DNA of 5,217 bases, from positions 1 to 5,217 of the forward strand of contig JAIRTD010000087.1 of NCBI GenBank assembly GCA_031255115.1. Direction: 5' to 3'. Position 1 is the first letter of the stretch; every line of letters starts with the position of its first letter. The translations under genes and the position numbers were made by a program. The notes under the pieces were generated by a model. The model did no database searches and was not told where the DNA came from. It saw only the letters and a program-made list of their open reading frames with translations. This document shows positions 1 to 5,217 of this stretch, piece after piece. Origin of the DNA: Spirochaetaceae bacterium. GTDB lineage: Bacteria; Spirochaetota; Spirochaetia; Treponematales; Breznakiellaceae.

Positions 1-504
<504 letters not shown>

Positions 505-513
<9 letters not shown>

Positions 514-540
514 ACGGCAAAAGGCGCTTTGTTTAGTCCG
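505..540. terminator. Imperfect inverted repeat at the copA stop, possible terminator
   Basis: CGGAACTAAAC (505-515) can pair with GTTTAGTCCG (531-540) with a single bulged A. Inside the loop, AAAG (520-523) and CTTT (527-530) can form a further short stem around GCG. The structure starts in the last codons of copA and includes its stop. No run of T follows on either strand, so it is not a textbook Rho-independent terminator. It may slow or end transcription, or protect the copA mRNA 3' end. Confidence 0.35.
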
Positions 541-550
541 CGTGTTTGCA

Positions 551-580
551 AGGCTTCAATATCAACCGTATTGAAAGTCT
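551..580. terminator. Hairpin between convergent genes, possible bidirectional terminator
   Basis: TTCAATA (555-561) and TATTGAA (569-575) are perfect reverse complements around a 7-nt loop. The stem can extend outward as AGGC (551-554) against GTCT (577-580), with A576 bulged and one G-T wobble. It sits immediately 3' of the permease gene and its outer arm overlaps that gene's TAG stop. The symmetric position between two converging genes fits a shared terminator. The lower arm is AT-rich and no T-run follows, so confidence is modest. Confidence 0.4.
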
Positions 581-2489
581 ACCTTGTCAGGTTTACCAGG
601 GCCGTTGACAGCGCCGGTATATAGGTTACGAGGAACACCACCACAAGCTGAATAAGCAAGAAAGGCAGAACAAAGCGGCAGATTTCCATAAAGGGCCTTT
701 TAAAACGGTAACTGGCAAGGAACAAATTCATTCCTACAGGAGGCGTGAGGAAGCCGACTTCAAGGTTAATAATGAAGATGATGCCCAGGTGAACCGGGTC
801 TATGCCGTAGGCCTGTCCCAGGGGCACGATGAGGGGCAGTACCACGAGTATGGCCGAAAAAATATCCATAAGGCAGCCCACCACGAGGAGGGCAAGGTTG
901 AGGAGCAGGAGGAAGACGTATTTTGATTCTACCGCCGCCTGCATCCAGCGGGTAAAATTTTCCGGGACCCGGGTATCGATAATGGCGTAGGAGAGGGCCT
1001 TGGCCATGGCAAGTATGGCGAGCACCCCTCCTATGATGGGTATGGCCTTAAAGAATACCTTTACCGTACCGGCAAGGCTTATGTCTTTGTGGATGAGTAC
1101 TTCGGCGATAAATACATAGAACACCGATACGGCGCTGATTTCCACCAGCGACAGGAGCCCGGAAAAGTAAAGGGCGATAAGCACAACCGGAAGCAGTATT
1201 TCAAAGGCGGCGTTTTTAAGGGAAAGGGCGGCCTTTGAAAATTCAAAAGTCCCGGTAGGTATTTTTACTTTGCGGGAGGCGCTGACGCCAAAGACTATCA
1301 TGGATATGACCAGAATAAAACCGGGAATCAGCGCGCCTATAAAATAGTGCAGTATGCTTGTATTTATCGTCTGTCCCATAAAATGAAGAATCGTATTGGA
1401 GGTCGAACCGACCAGTATGATGGGAAGGCTCGGCGGAAAGAGCAGCCCTATGCAGCCGGAGGAGGTAAGCAGTCCTATGGAAAAACGATCGGGATACCCG
1501 GCTTCGGTTAAGATCGTATAGAGCAGTCCGCCCAGGGCCAGTATGGTTACTCCTGACGCGCCGGTAAAAGAAGTAAAGAAGGCGCAGATAATTACCGTCG
1601 CGATTATCATGCCGCCGGGTATCCAGCCGAAAAGGCTCCTGAATGTATGGACCAGCCTTTCACCGGCCCTGCTTTCCGAGAGAAAGAAGCCGGTCAGGGT
1701 AAAGAGGGGTATGGCGATGATGTCAGTGTCGGTAAGGGCCGAATAGATCTGTATGGGCACCGCCTCAGGTTCGCCAAAGGCCGCCTGGAGTATGATCATG
1801 GCTATGCCGCCTATGGCGATAAAGACCGGCGAACCGGCCAGGGCTGCCAGTATAAAGAGCAGTATGACCGGAACCTTGATAAGATGGGCCGTGTCGTACA
1901 GAAAATCAAGCCAGAACACAACGGGCTGGGGAGGAGAGAAAGCCCAGAGCAGCTTGGCAATGGCCGGCAGGGCGCAGGCCGTCCCAAGGAGCAGGGGCAG
2001 TACGCATAACAGGGGCCGCGCCTTTTTTACCGGAAGGGCCAGGGCCATGCGGACGGCCATGACCGCATAGGCCAGGGGCATGGCAAGGGCAAAAACACGG
2101 CTGGGGATAAAACCCGCCAGGCGGCCCGAAAGCCCGTACCTGAGAAAGGACGCCGAATTCCAGGCAAGGAGGCTGAGAAGAAAGGCGGAGATAAAACCGC
2201 TTATGAGGCCCAGGATATTTTTTATTTTTTCGTTTTTTATATACTGAACCACGGCGATGGAAATATGTTCTTTTGATTGTGTGGTAATCATGGCGGCAAA
2301 GAGGCCGAGCACGAGAAAGATATGGGCCATGATCGCCTTGGCGGACGGAATGGTCAGGGAAAACTGACGAAGCAGGGCTTCCAGCGCGGGGATAAGGGCG
2401 AGAAAGGCAAGGGCCGCGCAGCAGATGCCGCGTTCGGCCAGCGACGCGACCCGGACAAGAGACAGCCTTTTTCCGGCGTTTTGTTCCAT
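579..2489 (-). CDS. TRAP transporter fused permease, small (DctQ) plus large (DctM) subunits; TPAT membrane component
   Basis: A 636-residue, very hydrophobic inner-membrane protein that should import the ligand delivered by the solute-binding protein, driven by an ion gradient (Na+ in characterised TRAP systems). Residues 1-150 form a DctQ-like domain with four helices (about 20-40, 52-70, 94-113, 130-150). A further helix at about 158-183 links it to the DctM domain, as in other fused QM proteins. DctM hallmarks in order are AIPLFTLTGFFLSES (259-273), FTGASGVTILALGG (308-321), SSGCIGLLFPPSLPIILVG (343-361), DIFSAILVVLPLIVPLG (542-558), YGIDPVHLGI (561-570) and NLEVGFLTPPVGMNLFLAS (575-593). 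The start ATG shares one base with the TGA of the upstream gene (TGATG). No good Shine-Dalgarno sequence precedes it, so translation is probably coupled. A cluster of A6 runs lies around codons 85-91. The T. pallidum counterpart is, as I recall, also a QM fusion. Confidence 0.95.
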   Translation of the reverse strand: MEQNAGKRLSLVRVASLAERGICCAALAFLALIPALEALLRQFSLTIPSAKAIMAHIFLVLGLFAAMITTQSKEHISIAVVQYIKNEKIKNILGLISGFISAFLLSLLAWNSASFLRYGLSGRLAGFIPSRVFALAMPLAYAVMAVRMALALPVKKARPLLCVLPLLLGTACALPAIAKLLWAFSPPQPVVFWLDFLYDTAHLIKVPVILLFILAALAGSPVFIAIGGIAMIILQAAFGEPEAVPIQIYSALTDTDIIAIPLFTLTGFFLSESRAGERLVHTFRSLFGWIPGGMIIATVIICAFFTSFTGASGVTILALGGLLYTILTEAGYPDRFSIGLLTSSGCIGLLFPPSLPIILVGSTSNTILHFMGQTINTSILHYFIGALIPGFILVISMIVFGVSASRKVKIPTGTFEFSKAALSLKNAAFEILLPVVLIALYFSGLLSLVEISAVSVFYVFIAEVLIHKDISLAGTVKVFFKAIPIIGGVLAILAMAKALSYAIIDTRVPENFTRWMQAAVESKYVFLLLLNLALLVVGCLMDIFSAILVVLPLIVPLGQAYGIDPVHLGIIFIINLEVGFLTPPVGMNLFLASYRFKRPFMEICRFVLPFLLIQLVVVFLVTYIPALSTALVNLTR

Positions 2490-3526
2490 CAGGGCTGCCC
2501 GCCCCGGTGTTGCCTTAGTATGGCGTCTATTTTCTGGTATATGCCCCGGTCAAAGGTAGTGCCCAAAAGACCGGGTACGGCTTTTCCTATCTCGCTGGTC
2601 CACAGTTGTTCCTGCTCCGCGCTGAGGCGATTGATGGTCAGACCCAACTGGCTCATGACTGTAATGGAGTTATCCACAGTCCGCTGCATGGAAGCGTCAA
2701 GTTCGGCGGCGATTCTCCGCGTCGCCCTGAGCATCTCTTCCCGGTGCCGGGGGTCGATTTTTTCCCAGGTAACCTTGTTCATCACAATGCCGCCGAGGAA
2801 GGGCGCTATATTGATTGAAGCCATGTTCCTGAGGGTGATGTACAGCCTGTAGGCCGCTACAGCCGCCGGGCTCTGATACACCGCCGTGATGGTCCCGCTT
2901 GCCATCTTTGCGGCTACATCTACAATGTCTGTTTCTACAAGCTGGAAGCCCATGGTTTTGAACACCGTATTAAGACCGCCTGCCTCGGAGTTGGTGGCGA
3001 GCCGCATTCTCCGTAAATCATCAGGAACAAAAACCGGATCCCTCGAAAAAATATTGACCCAGCCGGCCTTGGACCAGGCTATCATCACATAGTCTGTAGA
3101 GTCGTTTATCCGGGCCTCAAAATCGCCCTGGACTTCCCTCAGCACCAGGTCGAGTTCGGCGTCATTGCGGATGAGGAAGGGGCAGCTTACCGTAAGGATA
3201 GCCGGGTTGATGGCGCTAAGGCCGAAGGTGGTAAAGACCGCCGCCTGTATCTGGTTGGTGTCAAGGGACGAGAGCATCTTTGCCTCTCCGCCTTCCGTCC
3301 CGCCGTGAAGCACCCGCACCCTGATCTGGCCGCCTGATATTCTTGTCCATTCGGCGGCGATGCGGTTAAGGCTTGTTCCCCAGAGGGAATTTTCGGGGAC
3401 AGGCGAGGCGATTTTGATCTCGATGGTATTGCCCTGGGAGCTGCCCCGGCCCCGCTGGGCAAAAAGAGTCGCCGGGATCAGACATAAAAAAACCAGCGCA
3501 ACAATACATATTCTGTTATGTTTCAT
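2489..3526 (-). CDS. tatP: TRAP transporter solute-binding protein, DctP family (TatP-like)
   Basis: A 345-residue periplasmic binding protein that captures the ligand for the TRAP permease encoded directly downstream. The N-terminus has a signal peptide: Lys/Arg in residues 2-5, a hydrophobic core at 6-22 and a likely signal peptidase I site after LFA (residue 23). The mature protein opens the DctP fold with IEIKIASPVPENSLWG (35-50). DLRRMRLATN (170-179) matches the DctP segment that holds the conserved carboxylate-binding Arg, probably R175. It is followed by VFKTMGFQLVETD and by VAAKMASGTITAVYQSP (204-220), which matches the usual 'alQtGvvDg.e.p' stretch of the family, here with VYQSP. The ATG is supported by TAAGGAG 7 nt upstream. 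It lies 11 nt after tatT and overlaps the permease gene by 1 nt. No lipobox is visible, unlike the lipoprotein reported in T. pallidum. Ligand unknown; work on the T. pallidum proteins suggested hydrophobic molecules. Confidence 0.92.
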   Translation of the reverse strand: MKHNRICIVALVFLCLIPATLFAQRGRGSSQGNTIEIKIASPVPENSLWGTSLNRIAAEWTRISGGQIRVRVLHGGTEGGEAKMLSSLDTNQIQAAVFTTFGLSAINPAILTVSCPFLIRNDAELDLVLREVQGDFEARINDSTDYVMIAWSKAGWVNIFSRDPVFVPDDLRRMRLATNSEAGGLNTVFKTMGFQLVETDIVDVAAKMASGTITAVYQSPAAVAAYRLYITLRNMASINIAPFLGGIVMNKVTWEKIDPRHREEMLRATRRIAAELDASMQRTVDNSITVMSQLGLTINRLSAEQEQLWTSEIGKAVPGLLGTTFDRGIYQKIDAILRQHRGGQP

Positions 3527-3533
3527 ACATACA

Positions 3534-3540
3534 CTCCTTA
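3534..3540 (-). promoter_or_regulatory. Shine-Dalgarno sequence of the solute-binding protein gene, overlapping the tatT stop
   Basis: TAAGGAG on the minus strand lies 7 nt before the ATG at 3526. Its first three bases are the TAA stop of tatT, so ribosomes ending tatT sit on this site. This fixes the start at 3526. Another ATG at 3530 is out of frame and only 3 nt from the site. Confidence 0.8.
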
Positions 3541-4509
3541 GTACGCTTCATATGGAGAAGGTAAAAACGAAAAATATTTATAGGCATGGTCAAGGAGAAA
3601 GCGGGCCTTCCTCTTTGACAATACGTTCATGAGCCGTATGGACGGCTCCGCGTCTTCGTCAACGGCCAGGGCCTGTTCCAGCTTTTCTGTAAAGCCTTCG
3701 TAATCCTGTACGGGAACGCAGATGGTCTGGGCATAGGCCACATAGGGACCGGCGGAACGTCCTCCTGTTTTTTCAAGCGCTTTGTCAAAATGGAATTTGG
3801 CCTTTTCCCGGTCGCCGCCGAGAATTTCAGGCAAAGAACCGTAAAAGAGAATGTAAAATTCATCCAGGGCCGATACGTTAAAGTCCGGGTCAAGCTCATA
3901 GGCCCTTTTCATCATCTTCTCAAGGGTACCTATCTTTGCCCCCAGTTCAAAATCAAAGATATCGAGGGCATAGGCCGAGAGTATACCCGCGGTGGTCCAG
4001 TAGAGCAGGGGGACATCGTCTTTTTTCATCTTTGCGAGATAAGGCTCAACGGCTGTTTCACCGGCGCTGGAAAACCCCGGATATTTATTGTCCAGCGCCC
4101 GGTAGAGCAGGGCAGCCCCCCTGAGGTAGAGCTGCCTGGCCCTTTTAAGCTGCGCTTCTTTTTCGAGGTAGTCCTCGTTGTCGAGCATTTCGGCGGGAGA
4201 CTGGACATAGGCGTTGGAGTACATGATAAAAAGGGAACCGGTGGTGAGGAGCAGGCCCTGGTGATCGGGGTTGCTTACAAGCAGAGTCTCGTACATTTTT
4301 ATGGCAAAGGGGAGGGCGTCTCCCACAAGTTCAATATCGTTGTCGCCGGTAAAAGCCTCGGTACTGCCCCCGCCGCCCATCATGTCCGCCGCCTTTTTCA
4401 TGGCCAGGCGGTTGATGGAGCAGGACGCGCATGTTAAAAAAACAAGACCTATAAAGGCCCCTGTCCTGAGCATGGCCGCCAGGGTGGAATTCCTTTTTGT
4501 ATTACCCAT
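3538..4509 (-). CDS. tatT: TatT: TPR-type lipoprotein, T component of a TRAP transporter (TPAT)
   Basis: A 323-residue helical lipoprotein of the TRAP transporter TatT family. In T. pallidum, TatT (Tp0956) is a periplasmic TPR-like protein that forms a trimer and binds the solute-binding protein. Residues 1-30 look like a lipoprotein signal: KR near the start, a hydrophobic core (17-26), then TCASC. C30 is the likely lipidated Cys, with Ser at -1 and Ala at -2; C27 is a less likely alternative. A Gly-rich tether (MMGGGGST, 43-50) leads into FTGDNDIELVGDALPFAIKM (53-72), a region I recognise as typical of the family. Helical, TPR-like stretches continue, for example MYETLLVSNPDH, KRARQLYLRGAALLYRALD, and MMKRAYELDPDF. 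The C-terminus ends SPYEAY. The start is supported by AAGGAG 6 nt upstream and directly abuts the TGA of the exonuclease gene. The solute-binding protein gene follows after 11 nt. Confidence 0.9.
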   Translation of the reverse strand: MGNTKRNSTLAAMLRTGAFIGLVFLTCASCSINRLAMKKAADMMGGGGSTEAFTGDNDIELVGDALPFAIKMYETLLVSNPDHQGLLLTTGSLFIMYSNAYVQSPAEMLDNEDYLEKEAQLKRARQLYLRGAALLYRALDNKYPGFSSAGETAVEPYLAKMKKDDVPLLYWTTAGILSAYALDIFDFELGAKIGTLEKMMKRAYELDPDFNVSALDEFYILFYGSLPEILGGDREKAKFHFDKALEKTGGRSAGPYVAYAQTICVPVQDYEGFTEKLEQALAVDEDAEPSIRLMNVLSKRKARFLLDHAYKYFSFLPSPYEAY

Positions 4510-5139
4510 TCAATACTCCTTTTTTATACAGGCCGTAAATAGTTCCATACAGACCCGCGCGTCGTCCATGGCCCGGTGCGCTTCTTTTATATCGATGCCG
4601 AACTCTCCGGCCAGGGCCTGGAGTTTATAACTCGTCCTTCCCGGAAACACTTCCCTGGCAAGGGCAAGGGTATCGACAATACGGTTGGGAAGCTCCCTGA
4701 ACGGAGAACTAAAGCAGTCCGCCTGTTCCGGCCCGCCGTCTTCCCAAAGCCCTCCCTGAGAACCGCAAGGCGCTTTGTCGCCTTTATAATACCGTTTAAG
4801 GCCCTCGTTGATAAAGCCGCAGTCAAAGGAGGCGTTATGGGCCACCAGAATACTGCCCGCTATAAAACGCAAAAAATCAGGCAGGGCTTCTTCGAGCGGG
4901 GCCTTGTCCTTTAACATCACGTCGTCTATGCCGTTTATCCTGCTTGCCCCGGGGGGCATGGGTATGCCGGGATTTATCAGAACCGAAAAACGCGAAGTAA
5001 CGCCCAGACGGTCAAATTTAACGGCGCCCAGTTCGACAATACGGTCGGTCCCGAGGTAAAGGCCGGTGGTTTCAATATCAAAGGCCGTAAACGCCGCGCC
5101 CTCCCGAAAGGCTTCCCCGGCCCATTCAAAATCACCCAT
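4510..5139 (-). CDS. 3'-5' exonuclease, DnaQ family (DEDDh, DNA polymerase III epsilon / PolC-exonuclease-like)
   Basis: A 209-residue stand-alone DEDDh exonuclease, expected to remove nucleotides from 3' ends of DNA or RNA using two metal ions in the cytoplasm. All catalytic motifs are present: Exo I FDIETTG (D21, E23), Exo II HNASFD (D106) and Exo III HRAMDDA (H188, D193). Between them lie INPGIPMPPGASRINGI (55-71), where the usual 'HGI' reads NGI, and RIVDTLALAREVFPG (153-167). About 25-30 extra residues, rich in Gly, Pro and Cys (roughly 117-148), separate Exo II from the DTLALAR helix. With no polymerase or helicase domain and no other replication gene in view, it cannot be called the replicative proofreading subunit; a repair or RNA-trimming role is equally possible. 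The ATG is preceded by a short-spaced AGAGGA (3 nt). The stop abuts tatT directly, so it is probably in the same operon as the transporter. Confidence 0.9.
   Translation of the reverse strand: MGDFEWAGEAFREGAAFTAFDIETTGLYLGTDRIVELGAVKFDRLGVTSRFSVLINPGIPMPPGASRINGIDDVMLKDKAPLEEALPDFLRFIAGSILVAHNASFDCGFINEGLKRYYKGDKAPCGSQGGLWEDGGPEQADCFSSPFRELPNRIVDTLALAREVFPGRTSYKLQALAGEFGIDIKEAHRAMDDARVCMELFTACIKKEY
4516..4521 (-). promoter_or_regulatory. Shine-Dalgarno sequence of tatT inside the exonuclease gene
   Basis: AAGGAG on the minus strand is followed by TATTGA and then the tatT ATG. The site overlaps the last Lys and Glu codons of the exonuclease, whose TGA stop touches the ATG with no gap. This layout fixes the tatT start and suggests that the two genes are translationally coupled. 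Confidence 0.75.
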
Positions 5140-5160
5140 CGGTCCTCTTCTCGCGTCCCC

Positions 5161-5217
5161 TCATTCGCCTATGACTTTGCGTATGTCCTGTTTTATCGCG
5201 TTAAGCTTTTTGGCTGC
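5161..5217 (-). CDS. C-terminal end of an unidentified gene (start outside window)
   Basis: The minus strand is open from the right edge for 18 codons, AAKKLNAIKQDIRKVIGE, ending at TGA (5161-5163). The other two minus-strand frames hit stops within 30 nt of the edge. The peptide is Lys-rich and looks like the end of an amphipathic helix. It ends 21 nt before the exonuclease start, the spacing expected of an upstream gene in the same operon. Nothing in 18 residues identifies the family, and such a short open stretch could be chance. Confidence 0.5.
   Translation of the reverse strand, partial: AAKKLNAIKQDIRKVIGE

Noticed and set aside
2216..2240. T-rich tract on the plus strand read as a terminator tail
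   Set aside because: No GC-rich hairpin precedes it and no plus-strand gene ends there. It encodes a Lys/Asn loop of the permease. The A6 spacing of 7-8 bp also does not match the helical repeat needed for a strong bend.
2481..2495. The permease split into separate DctQ and DctM genes, or a frameshift at the overlap
   Set aside because: The frame is open for all 636 codons with DctQ and DctM features in order, and the 1-nt overlap is an ordinary TGATG junction.
2277..2852. A 191-codon plus-strand open frame across the junction of the permease and binding-protein genes
   Set aside because: It is antisense to two clearly recognisable TRAP genes, its translation shows no family motif and it is low-complexity at the start. 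Long antisense frames are common in GC-rich coding DNA.
3790..4437. A 215-codon plus-strand open frame opposite tatT
   Set aside because: tatT on the minus strand has a lipoprotein leader, a good ribosome site and family sequence. The antisense translation has no recognisable domain.
4785..4790. An exact TATAAT on the plus strand inside the exonuclease gene
   Set aside because: No -35-like hexamer lies at the right distance, no plus-strand gene follows, and the bases are explained by two Tyr codons and neighbouring codons of the exonuclease.

Overview
The window looks like a spirochaete chromosome, most likely a relative of Treponema. The main reason is the gene trio read on the minus strand. 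A TPR lipoprotein of the TatT type is followed by a TRAP solute-binding protein and a fused small-plus-large TRAP permease. This is the layout of the TPR-protein-associated TRAP transporter (TPAT) described from Treponema pallidum (tp0956-tp0958). The DNA is GC-richer than T. pallidum or T. denticola is usually reported to be (estimated by eye, not counted), so a GC-richer environmental or gut treponeme is a reasonable guess. The species cannot be fixed from the sequence alone.

Layout. Positions 1-513 (+) hold the C-terminal 170 codons of a Cu(+)-exporting P1B-1 ATPase (CopA); its N-terminal part lies outside the window. A 65-base convergent spacer (514-578) contains one perfect and one imperfect inverted repeat. 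Everything from 579 to the right edge is on the minus strand and reads right to left: the last 18 codons of an unidentified gene (5161-5217), a DEDDh 3'-5' exonuclease of the DnaQ family (4510-5139), TatT (3538-4509), the TRAP solute-binding protein (2489-3526) and the fused QM permease (579-2489).

The minus-strand genes are packed like one operon. The gaps are 21 nt, 0 nt (the exonuclease stop TGA directly abuts the TatT ATG), 11 nt (the TatT stop lies inside the next Shine-Dalgarno sequence) and -1 nt (TGATG). No promoter is visible inside the window, so transcription probably starts beyond the right edge. In the transporter, the solute-binding protein is expected to catch a ligand in the periplasm with help from the TatT lipoprotein and pass it to the ion-gradient-driven QM permease in the inner membrane. 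The ligand cannot be read from the sequence.

I do not see a wholly new system. The most notable points are the complete TPAT cassette, its tight physical coupling to a DnaQ-family exonuclease, a binding protein that seems to be secreted rather than lipidated, and an apparent basic insertion in the CopA P-domain.
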